This document shows positions 17,118 through 25,012 of a stretch of 41,950 nt of DNA, one piece after another. The DNA is taken from contig HF995247.1 in the NCBI GenBank assembly GCA_000432915.1, positions 41,596 to 83,545 of the forward strand, given 5' to 3'. The position numbers and the translations under genes were made by a program. Position 1 is the first letter of the stretch, and each line of letters starts with the position of its first letter. A model generated the notes under the pieces. The model saw nothing but the letters and a program-made list of their open reading frames with translations. It made no database searches and was not told the origin of the DNA. The stretch is from Firmicutes bacterium CAG:194 (GTDB lineage: Bacteria; Bacillota; Clostridia; Lachnospirales; Lachnospiraceae).

Positions 17118-19772
17118 TTACCGGATCTGTCCTGCCAGTACCTTTTCTGCTTCTGCAATTGCTGCGCCGATACCTGCCGGATTCTTACCGCCTGCCTGTG
17201 CCATGTTCGGTCTTCCGCCGCCACCGCCGCCGACAAGTGCTGCGATTCCTTTGATCAGATTTCCTGCATGTGCGCCTTTCTGCATGGCTGCGTCTGTTGC
17301 CATTGCGATCAGATTGACTTTTCCGTCCTTTTCAGATGCCAGAACAACAACACCTTCTCCGATCTTTTCCTTGAGCTGGTCGCCCAGATCGCGCAGACCG
17401 TTCATGTCTACATTTTCCACACTTGTTGCAAGAAGCTTCACTCCGGAAACTTCCTTTACCTGATCCATCACATCACCGAGTGCTTCTTTGGCAGCCTTGC
17501 TCTTTAAGGATTCGTTTTCACCCTGCAGCTCCTTTACCTGTTTCTGCAGATGCTCGATCTTTTCTGTAATGCCGGCCGGAGTTGTCTTTAAAAGTGCTGC
17601 GATCTCTGCAAGCTCTTTGTCAAGCTGCGCATAATAAGCGATCACATGATCCCCTGTAATGGCTTCAATACGACGGACGCCTGCTGCAACGCCGCTTTCC
17701 GCAAGGATCTTGAATGCACGGATATCTCCTGTATGGGCAACATGGGTACCACCACAGAGTTCCTTGGAGAAATCGCCCATGGATACCACACGTACCTCAT
17801 CACCATACTTTTCACCGAACAGTGCCATCGCACCTGTCTTCTTTGCTTCCTCAACACTCATGATCTGTGTTGTTACCTGCAGATCTGCTGCGATCTTTTC
17901 ATTGACGATCTGCTCAACCTTGGCAAGCTCTTCCTTTGTCACTGCCTGTCCATAGCTGAAGTCAAATCTGGTACGCTCGCTGTCCTGATAAGAGCCCTGC
18001 TGATGTACCTGATCGCCTAGCACCTCCTGAAGTGCCGCCTGTAATAAGTGTGTTGCGGAATGGTTTCTGCATGTGTTTGCATGTGATGCAGCATCCACTT
18101 CCATAGAAGCCTTCTCTCCTGCCATAATACTGCCGGATACGACACTACCGATATGACCGATTCTGCCACCCGGTAATTTCACGGTATCTGTTACGGCAAA
18201 TACGCCGTTTTCTGTCTTGATCTGACCTTTGTCGCCCTTCTGTCCACCCATGGTAGCATAGAAAGTTGTCACCGGTACAATAATGGTGCCTTCCTGCCCC
18301 TGTGTCAATTTATCAACCAGTTTATCTTCTGTTGCGATGACTTTGATCTCGCTTTCCGTTGTCAGCGCATCATAACCGGCAAATGTACTTGTAACAGATG
18401 CATCCAGTTCCTTGAACAGATCGTTGTCAACTGTCAGTTTTGCCGAGAAGTTCTGGTTTTCGCGTGCTTTCTGCTTCTGTTCTTCCATTGCCTGCTCAAA
18501 GCCCGCTTCATCTGCTTCCACATTTTCTTCCTTTGCCATTTCCACGGTAAGCTCGATTGGGAAGCCGAATGTATCATATAAATAGAAGGCATCCTTTCCG
18601 GAAATTGTCTGTTTGCCGGATTTTACGGTTTCATCCAGAATCTTCTTAAACTCTTTCATACCGTTTTCCAGTGTGCTTTCAAAACGAACGATTTCTTTAT
18701 CCAGCTCTTTTAAAACAAATTCGCGGTTTTCTACCAGATTCTTATAGCTTTCATGATAGATCTCGTCCATATAGATCGAAGCGATCTTTAAAAGATCTTC
18801 CTTTTTCAGACCGAGGCTGCGTCCATGTCTTACCGCACGTCTGATCAGACGGCGCAGTACATAACCTGCTCCTACATTGGACGGTGTCAGTCTTGCTTCA
18901 TCTCCGATCAGCATAACACCTGTACGGATATGATCTGCCACAATACGCATAGATCTTGTCGCTGTTTCGTCAGCTTCATATTTACAGCCTGATACCTGTT
19001 CGATATAAGCGATCACCGGTGCAAAAAGATCGGTCTTATATACATCCTTTGTACCGTTTAAGAATGCAAGGTTTCTCTCCAGTCCCCAGCCGGTATCTAC
19101 GTTTTTCTGTTTCAGCGGTGTCAGATGACCGTCTTTATGTTTCTCATACTGCATAAAAACATCATTACCAAGCTCTGTATACTTACCGCAGTTACAACCG
19201 GGGCCGCAATTCGGACCGCAGTCCGGTACATCTGCGATGTAAAACATTTCGCTGTCAGGACCGCACGGACCGTATTCCAATCCCCACCAGTTATCCTCTG
19301 CCGGCAGATAATATACATTTTCCTTTTTGAAGCCGGATGCAATTCTGCACTGTGCACCTTCTTCATCACGTGGTGCATTTTCGTCGCCCGCAAATACAGT
19401 TGCTGCCAGATGATCTCTGTCAAAGCCGTATACCTGGGTCAACAGTTCAAAACTCCATTTGGTACGCTCTTCCTTAAAGTAATCGCCAAGGCTCCAGCTT
19501 CCCATCATTTCAAAGAAAGTCACATGGCTTGTATCGCCAACGGAATCAATATCATTTGTACGGACACAACCCTGTACATTACAGAGTCTTGTACCGAGCG
19601 GATGCTTCTTACCAAGCAGATAAGGCATCAGTGGCTGCATACCTGCCACGTTGAACATAACACCTGTTGAGCCGTCGGAAACAAGGGAAACCGCTCCAAC
19701 ATCAACATGCCCGCGTTCTTTATAAAAGTTTAACCAACCATTTCTAAGTTCATTTGAAGTAAACTGCTTCAT
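17118..19772 (-). CDS. alaS: Alanine-tRNA ligase
   Basis: Class II aminoacyl-tRNA synthetase charging tRNA-Ala, 884 aa, full length for the family. It shows the catalytic core (FFEMMGSWSLGDYFKEE, TGWGLERNLAFLN and GAGYVLRRLIRRAVRHG). The editing domain has the zinc motifs HSATH and CGGTH, and the C-terminal oligomerisation/C-Ala region has the Gly-rich GGGGGG stretch. The start at 19772 (MKQFTSNELRNGWLNFY) is preferred over a longer reading to 19829 because of its family fit and a GGAGG upstream. No T-box leader is visible in the 135 bp upstream. Confidence 0.98.
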   Translation of the reverse strand: MKQFTSNELRNGWLNFYKERGHVDVGAVSLVSDGSTGVMFNVAGMQPLMPYLLGKKHPLGTRLCNVQGCVRTNDIDSVGDTSHVTFFEMMGSWSLGDYFKEERTKWSFELLTQVYGFDRDHLAATVFAGDENAPRDEEGAQCRIASGFKKENVYYLPAEDNWWGLEYGPCGPDSEMFYIADVPDCGPNCGPGCNCGKYTELGNDVFMQYEKHKDGHLTPLKQKNVDTGWGLERNLAFLNGTKDVYKTDLFAPVIAYIEQVSGCKYEADETATRSMRIVADHIRTGVMLIGDEARLTPSNVGAGYVLRRLIRRAVRHGRSLGLKKEDLLKIASIYMDEIYHESYKNLVENREFVLKELDKEIVRFESTLENGMKEFKKILDETVKSGKQTISGKDAFYLYDTFGFPIELTVEMAKEENVEADEAGFEQAMEEQKQKARENQNFSAKLTVDNDLFKELDASVTSTFAGYDALTTESEIKVIATEDKLVDKLTQGQEGTIIVPVTTFYATMGGQKGDKGQIKTENGVFAVTDTVKLPGGRIGHIGSVVSGSIMAGEKASMEVDAASHANTCRNHSATHLLQAALQEVLGDQVHQQGSYQDSERTRFDFSYGQAVTKEELAKVEQIVNEKIAADLQVTTQIMSVEEAKKTGAMALFGEKYGDEVRVVSMGDFSKELCGGTHVAHTGDIRAFKILAESGVAAGVRRIEAITGDHVIAYYAQLDKELAEIAALLKTTPAGITEKIEHLQKQVKELQGENESLKSKAAKEALGDVMDQVKEVSGVKLLATSVENVDMNGLRDLGDQLKEKIGEGVVVLASEKDGKVNLIAMATDAAMQKGAHAGNLIKGIAALVGGGGGGRPNMAQAGGKNPAGIGAAIAEAEKVLAGQIR

Positions 19773-19860
19773 TTTCTTTCCTCCACACGTTATATATTGA
19801 AAAACTGTATCATTCTTCATCTGTCTCAAAATAACAGTATTTTATTCCATTTTCTAAAGG

Positions 19861-19896
19861 AAAAAATGTCCTATGCATAAATGCAGGACATTTTTT
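19861..19896 (-). terminator. Rho-independent terminator of glyS
   Basis: A hairpin with AAAAAATGTCC paired to GGACATTTTTT and an inner TGCAT/ATGCA stem separated by a small bulge. T runs flank it on both strands. It lies 11 bp after the glyS stop and upstream of alaS. Confidence 0.85.
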
Positions 19897-19907
19897 CTTT
19901 AAACTGA

Positions 19908-21305
19908 CTAAAATGTAAATTTATCTGCAAAGTATGCATCCAGATCTGCGATTGCTACACGTTCCTGCTCCATGGAATCACGGAAACGAACCGTTACGCA
20001 GTTGTCTGTTTCGGAATCAAAATCGTATGTGATGCAGAACGGTGTACCGATCTCATCCTGACGGCGATATCTCTTACCGATATTTCCTCTGTCATCAAAT
20101 TCACAATTATATTTTTTGGAAAGCTGTGTAAAAATCTTTTCCGCACCTTCGTTTAACTTCTTGGACAGTGGCAGCACACCGATCTTAACCGGTGCAAGAG
20201 CCGGATGGAAATGCAGGACTGTTCTGACGTCCGGCTTTTCTTCCGTTCCGATATTTTCCTCATCATATGCAGCGCAGAGGAATGCCAGTACAACACGGTC
20301 AGCACCGAGAGAAGGCTCGATAACATACGGAATGTATTTTTCATTCTTTACATCATCAAAATATGACATATCCTGACCGGATGTATTCTGATGCTGTGTC
20401 AGATCGTAGTCTGTTCTGTCTGCAATACCCCAAAGCTCACCCCATCCAAACGGGAAGAGGAACTCGATATCGGTTGTACCCTTGGAATAGAAGCAAAGCT
20501 CTTCCGGATCATGGTCACGCAGACGCATCTCATCTTCTTTAATGCCGAGTGCAAGCAGCCAGTCACGGCAGAAGCCTCTCCAATACCGGAACCATTCCAT
20601 ATCTGTACCGGGCTCACAGAAAAATTCAAGTTCCATCTGTTCAAACTCTCTTGTACGGAATGTGAAGTTACCCGGTGTGATCTCATTACGGAAGGATTTA
20701 CCGATCTGACCGATACCAAACGGGATCTTCTTGCGGGAAGATCTCTGCACATTTTTGAAGTTGACAAAAATACCCTGTGCGGTTTCCGGACGCAGGTAAA
20801 CAGTATTCTTTGCATCTTCGGTTACACCCTGGAACGTCTTGAACATCAGATTGAACTGACGGATATCTGTGAAGTTGTGCTTACCACAGGTCGGGCAAGG
20901 GATATTGTTATCCTCTACAAATGCCTTCATTTCTTCCTGCGAAAATGCATCGATCGGTTTTTCCAATGTAATGCCTTTTTCCTGTGCATAATCTTCGATC
21001 AGCTTGTCAGCACGGAATCTTTCATGACATTCCTTACAATCCATCAGCGGATCGGCAAAGCCGCCAAGATGTCCACTGGCTACCCATGTCTGTGGATTCA
21101 TTAAGATCGCACAGTCTACACCGACATTATATGGATTTTCCATGATGAATTTCTGCCACCATGCGCGTTTTACGTTGTTTTTCAGTTCTACACCGAGATT
21201 ACCGTAATCCCATGTATTGGCAAGTCCGCCGTAGATTTCAGAGCCCGGATAAACAAATCCGCGGTTCTTTGCAAGTGCTACAATTTTTTCCAGTGATTTT
21301 TCCAT
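19908..21305 (-). CDS. glyS: Glycine-tRNA ligase, dimeric (eukaryote-like) type
   Basis: Class II synthetase of the single-subunit alpha2 type (465 aa), distinct from the GlyQ/GlyS tetramer. It begins with KIVALAKNRGFVYPGSEIYGG. The CPTCG zinc-type motif and the core RPETAQGIFVNFKN follow, with GIGQIGKSFRNEITP, and near the C-terminus come EPSLGADR and the anticodon-binding domain. Length and motifs are standard for Firmicutes. It starts 62 bp after a small lipoprotein gene, and no T-box element is visible in that short gap. Confidence 0.97.
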   Translation of the reverse strand: MEKSLEKIVALAKNRGFVYPGSEIYGGLANTWDYGNLGVELKNNVKRAWWQKFIMENPYNVGVDCAILMNPQTWVASGHLGGFADPLMDCKECHERFRADKLIEDYAQEKGITLEKPIDAFSQEEMKAFVEDNNIPCPTCGKHNFTDIRQFNLMFKTFQGVTEDAKNTVYLRPETAQGIFVNFKNVQRSSRKKIPFGIGQIGKSFRNEITPGNFTFRTREFEQMELEFFCEPGTDMEWFRYWRGFCRDWLLALGIKEDEMRLRDHDPEELCFYSKGTTDIEFLFPFGWGELWGIADRTDYDLTQHQNTSGQDMSYFDDVKNEKYIPYVIEPSLGADRVVLAFLCAAYDEENIGTEEKPDVRTVLHFHPALAPVKIGVLPLSKKLNEGAEKIFTQLSKKYNCEFDDRGNIGKRYRRQDEIGTPFCITYDFDSETDNCVTVRFRDSMEQERVAIADLDAYFADKFTF

Positions 21306-21367
21306 GTTTTCATCCTCGCTGTTCTTTTTTATTCATATACTGATCTCTGCCATGACAGTATCAGCTA

Positions 21368-21952
21368 TTATTCATAAATAATACATCCCGTCTGCCCTTC
21401 ATTCAGATTGACCGCGGTTTTTTCATCTACCAAAGAGATGCCATCACTTATATGTGTAATTTTGCCATGCACCTTTACCTGCTGCTGTTCTTCCAGTATC
21501 ACAGCATTCTTATCGCCAAGTTCAAGCACATCTGCTTCTGAAATCTGTGAACCATCCACACTCTTCATCTGTGGGAAAGAATATCCTCTTGCGTATACAT
21601 CCGCAACCTTTCCTGCAAACAGCTGCTTTTCATTAAAAGATGTATAGGCATCACTGTCGGGAAAAGTGATATTGACGCGGATCACCTTATCCTCCAGTTC
21701 AAATTTTTCAAGCTCCACTGCCTCTTTGCCGTCACCGGACTGTGTATTAAACTGGGATATCTTATCCTCAATCTCCCTTTTCAATTCCTCCTGATCATAA
21801 TACGGCTGCTCAAAATCCTCAACAATCGCCTCTGTAATCTGTCCTTTTTTTTCAATGATAACTGTATTTGTATCTACATCTGTTTCCTTTCCACAGGCAC
21901 TAAGCAGGCAAAGCATAGCCGCCATAAGGAAAATCATATTCCGTTTTTTCAT
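21368..21952 (-). CDS. Predicted lipoprotein of unknown function
   Basis: A 194-aa protein with a lipoprotein signal ending in the lipobox LSAC (Cys20) and an acidic, mostly beta-rich mature part. I do not recognise a family. Visible features are a Glu/Lys-rich segment around residues 40-75 (DFEQPYYDQEELKREIEDKISQF) and a C-terminal part that ends with NLNEGQTGCIIYE. It lies between recO and glyS in the same direction. It may share a transcript with them, but nothing in it points to a role in translation. Confidence 0.75.
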   Translation of the reverse strand: MKKRNMIFLMAAMLCLLSACGKETDVDTNTVIIEKKGQITEAIVEDFEQPYYDQEELKREIEDKISQFNTQSGDGKEAVELEKFELEDKVIRVNITFPDSDAYTSFNEKQLFAGKVADVYARGYSFPQMKSVDGSQISEADVLELGDKNAVILEEQQQVKVHGKITHISDGISLVDEKTAVNLNEGQTGCIIYE

Positions 21953-21995
21953 AACTTACCTCCTGCATACCGCATTTTATTATACTAGCAAGAGC

Positions 21996-22655
21996 TCAGT
22001 TTTTCAACCTGCAATTTTCCAGTACAGCAAGGCTTTTGAACCTGTGCCCGATATACCGGTCCCTGTAGATCCTGCACTGCTCTGCCAGCTGCTGCAGAAC
22101 CGCGTCCGATACTTTAAAAGTATAAAGCTTTTCAAAAGGTGCCTGCATGACATATTGGATCGTATATACCGTGCTCTCCAGTAGCATTTCTTTCTGCAAT
22201 ACCCCCGGAAATTCTCCGTTTACCACAAGAGCCTTCATTTCAAATATGTACTGCACAAGCTCATGCGGAACTGCTCCTTTTGTGAGTGCCTTCAGGGAAA
22301 CGTACAACAGCTTCAGCATCTCTTTTTCATCGTTATTTTCCCTTGTATAATAATCTGCCACATCACAGAAATACATACCGTAAAAAGCCCCTTCAAAATC
22401 TTCCCTGAGGTTTTCAAAATACTCTGCGATCCGTACCTCGGACAGGTTATACGCCGTTTTTCCCTCATAAAGCCGGAACGTACCGTAACAGAACGGATTC
22501 GTGGCCGCCATAAATCTGCTGCCCGGCTTTTTGGCGCCTCTGGCAAAAGCCGATATTTTCCCCCGTTCCTTTGTCAGAACCGTTATTCTTTTGTCCATCT
22601 CCAAAACAGGGACAGCCTTTAAGACTATCCCTGTTACTTCCACAAAATCCTGCAT
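21996..22655 (-). CDS. recO: DNA repair protein RecO
   Basis: Recombination mediator that loads RecA with RecR and anneals single strands. The 219-aa protein has the N-terminal OB-fold (VTGIVLKAVPVLEMDKRITVLTKERGKISAFARGAKKPGS) and the helical C-terminal domain. It is a little shorter than the typical 240-250 aa. No Cys4 zinc motif is evident in the C-terminal domain, which some Clostridial RecO also lack. The order era, yqzL, recO on this strand is the usual Firmicute arrangement and supports the call. Confidence 0.93.
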   Translation of the reverse strand: MQDFVEVTGIVLKAVPVLEMDKRITVLTKERGKISAFARGAKKPGSRFMAATNPFCYGTFRLYEGKTAYNLSEVRIAEYFENLREDFEGAFYGMYFCDVADYYTRENNDEKEMLKLLYVSLKALTKGAVPHELVQYIFEMKALVVNGEFPGVLQKEMLLESTVYTIQYVMQAPFEKLYTFKVSDAVLQQLAEQCRIYRDRYIGHRFKSLAVLENCRLKN

Positions 22656-22672
22656 GCCAGCTCCTGCTCCCG

Positions 22673-22840
22673 CTACAGCCCTGCCTCATCAGTTCTGTCC
22701 TTTTCTACTGCCTGCTGCCCAAAAACAGCCTCTGCAGTTTTTAACCGATCCTCTGCAGTCTCTGCTGCTTCCCTGTAGCTTAAGTAATCCGCAACCTTGC
22801 CACTCATATAAAAGGTATCCCAGCATTCCCTATCACGCAT
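22673..22840 (-). CDS. YqzL-like small protein
   Basis: A 55-aa frame between era and recO, with start ATG 22840, stop 22673 and a strong GGGAGGAAG Shine-Dalgarno. The sequence CWDTFYMSGKVADYLSYREA fits the YqzL pattern (W-x-x-F, then a G-x-[IV]-x-x-YL segment). That family occupies this same position between era and recO in Bacillus and many Clostridia. Its function is unknown. The tail is Ala/Glu-rich and probably helical. Confidence 0.8.
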   Translation of the reverse strand: MRDRECWDTFYMSGKVADYLSYREAAETAEDRLKTAEAVFGQQAVEKDRTDEAGL

Positions 22841-22915
22841 CTTCCGCTTCCTCCCATAGATTAGATACTAATAGGGTTCGTTCTTTCCCGGAAAATATGT
22901 GTGGTAGTTTCTCCC

Positions 22916-23827
22916 TTATCTGGTAATGTCTTTTGCGTTATAACCAAAGTTTTTTAAAAGGAAATCGCTGTCGCGCCAGTCTTTCTTGACCTTTACCCAC
23001 AGCTTCAGATTCACCTGTGTTTCCAACAGATCTTCAATTTCCTTTCTCGCACGGCTTCCGATCTTTTTCAGCATACTGCCGCCCTTTCCGATAATGATCC
23101 CTTTGTGGGAATCACGCTCACAGACGATCGTTGCATCAATATCCACGATGCTGTCATCCGCTCTCCACTTCATCTGATCAATGGAAACTGCTATCCCGTG
23201 TGGGATCTCCTCATCCAGACAGCGGAGCGCCTGTTCGCGGATCAGCTCTGAAACAATCTGCCGCTGTGGCTGGTCTGTCACGGTATCTTCATCATAAAAC
23301 ATCGGTCCGTAAGGCAGATATTTAAAGATAGAGTCGATCAGATCCTGTGTATTATCTCCCTTCAGCGCCGAAACCGGAACGATCTCCGCAAAATCCAGCT
23401 CTTTTCTGTATGCATCGATAAAAGTCAGGATTTCTTCTCTTTTTACCGTATCCGTCTTATTGATGACAAGTATGACGGGCGTTTTGGTCTTTTTCAGCTG
23501 TTCGATGATATGTCTCTCCCCGGCGCCGATAAAGGTGGACGGTTCCACCAGCCACAGGATCACATCGACCTCGGACAGCGTATGCTGCGCCACGTTTACC
23601 ATGTAGTCGCCCAGCTTGTTTTTTGCCTTGTGGATACCCGGCGTATCCAGAAAGACGATCTGTCCCTGCTCACATGTATATACAGTCTGTATTTTATTTC
23701 TGGTTGTCTGCGGCTTATTGGATGTGATCGCGATCTTCTGTCCGATCAGCCGGTTCATCAGTGTTGATTTTCCTACATTCGGTCTTCCGATCAGCGTCAC
23801 AAAACCGCTCTTTTTATCTGCTTCCAT
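22916..23827 (-). CDS. era: GTPase Era
   Basis: Ribosome-associated GTPase that binds 16S rRNA and assists 30S assembly. The 303-aa protein has G1 GRPNVGKST (residues 14-22), G3 DTPGIH, G4 NKTD and G5 SALKG. The C-terminal KH RNA-binding domain includes the IIGKGGSMLKKIGSRAR loop. Length and motifs are canonical. It is followed by yqzL and recO in the same direction. Confidence 0.98.
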   Translation of the reverse strand: MEADKKSGFVTLIGRPNVGKSTLMNRLIGQKIAITSNKPQTTRNKIQTVYTCEQGQIVFLDTPGIHKAKNKLGDYMVNVAQHTLSEVDVILWLVEPSTFIGAGERHIIEQLKKTKTPVILVINKTDTVKREEILTFIDAYRKELDFAEIVPVSALKGDNTQDLIDSIFKYLPYGPMFYDEDTVTDQPQRQIVSELIREQALRCLDEEIPHGIAVSIDQMKWRADDSIVDIDATIVCERDSHKGIIIGKGGSMLKKIGSRARKEIEDLLETQVNLKLWVKVKKDWRDSDFLLKNFGYNAKDITR

Positions 23828-23863
23828 ATATTCTTCCTTTATCCCTCTTGTCGGAGCTTTTGT

Positions 23864-24919
23864 TTACGACTCCGGTTTATCTGTTTCTTCTTCCTTCCGC
23901 ATGACCTGTTCCACTGCAGCATTCAGCTGTCCGCTTTGCTGTTTTAATTTCTCCATCTTCTCAGCCAGCTTTCTTTCCCGTTTCTTTTTGCTTTTCTTCA
24001 CGATCATTCGGATCACAAGCACGATCGCTGCAATGACTACCGCCCAGATCAGTAAATACGGCAATGCGATCACAAGATCGATCAGGAAGTTTTTAATGCC
24101 CTGCAGTACACGCTTCACACTTGTTACAAAACCATCTGTCATACGCTGCAGATCTGATTTCGGCTCCTGCGTATCCGGCGTGTAGATCGTCACCTCTTCC
24201 ACGGAAAGATTGATGGTTGCATAGTCGACCTGATTGTCGTATGTACGAAGCTGTGACTCCATGGACTGGATCTGATAGCGCACTTCCGTCAGCCTTGTCT
24301 CCAGTGCAATGATCGCATCCACGCTTTCCGCTTTTTCCATCAGCGCCATGAGTCTTTCCTGCTCAACTTCAAGTGCCTCTTTCCGACTCTTTGTGTCTAC
24401 ATAGGAAAGTGTCACATCATCGGTTGACTCCGATTTTCTCGTGACATTTGCATTTTCGGAAACCATGGTCACCATTTCATCCATTTTGTCAGCAGGTACT
24501 CTGACCGTATAGTCGGCTGATCTGTTGCCTTCATATCCATAGCTGCTTCCATAGGTATTGCTGCTTTCTATATAACCGCCCAGTTCCGCAACCTTTGCGT
24601 CAATCTGCGAAAGCAGCTCATCAAAGCTCTGCGTTTCCACACCGATATCCATGCGGCGGATCAGCTTTCTGCCCTGTTCCACCTGCTTTTGTACATTTTC
24701 CGCTGTACTCGCCCCGGATCCCGTATCGCTGCCTTGCGCTACCGCATCATATTCGTAAACACCCTCCGAAGCTGCTTCATCCGCTGCCTCCTCCGTCATC
24801 ATATCGGAAGCTGCCATTGTCTGCGCCGCCTTATTCGACGCCGAAGAATCATAACTGCTGCTTCCGCAGCCTGTCAGAAGCAATGCCAAACCCAATGCAC
24901 AAAGTATTCTCTTTTTCAT
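23864..24919 (-). CDS. DUF4349 membrane lipoprotein
   Basis: A 351-aa envelope protein. It has a lipoprotein signal with lipobox LTGC, then an Ala/Ser-rich linker. A DUF4349 domain covers about residues 85-245, with RKLIRRMDIGVET, the ADYTVRVPADKMDEM block and DDVTLSYVDTKSRKEAL. The middle includes a coiled-coil (about 170-215). A C-terminal transmembrane helix (about 280-310) and a Lys/Arg-rich tail, probably cytoplasmic, follow. Start 24919 has AAAGGAGGG eight bases upstream. A longer reading to 24946 is less likely. The family's function is unknown. Confidence 0.87.
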   Translation of the reverse strand: MKKRILCALGLALLLTGCGSSSYDSSASNKAAQTMAASDMMTEEAADEAASEGVYEYDAVAQGSDTGSGASTAENVQKQVEQGRKLIRRMDIGVETQSFDELLSQIDAKVAELGGYIESSNTYGSSYGYEGNRSADYTVRVPADKMDEMVTMVSENANVTRKSESTDDVTLSYVDTKSRKEALEVEQERLMALMEKAESVDAIIALETRLTEVRYQIQSMESQLRTYDNQVDYATINLSVEEVTIYTPDTQEPKSDLQRMTDGFVTSVKRVLQGIKNFLIDLVIALPYLLIWAVVIAAIVLVIRMIVKKSKKKRERKLAEKMEKLKQQSGQLNAAVEQVMRKEEETDKPES

Positions 24920-25012
24920 AGTAACCCTCCTTTTGCTGTTCTCCATAACCTCTTTTCCTTTTGCATCTCTGCTATTTATAATACGTTTCCTCCTTCTCTT
25001 ATTTATGGTGTA

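Noticed and set aside
19773..19907. Possible T-box leader upstream of alaS (and of glyS at 21306-21367)
   Set aside because: No T-box consensus (the AGGGTGGNACCGCG-like element) and not enough room for a specifier stem.
24920..25012. A second strong Shine-Dalgarno (AAGGAGG) upstream of the DUF4349 gene suggesting a longer start
   Set aside because: No ATG, GTG or TTG follows at a suitable distance. The start at 24919 has its own AAAGGAGGG and begins a proper lipoprotein signal.
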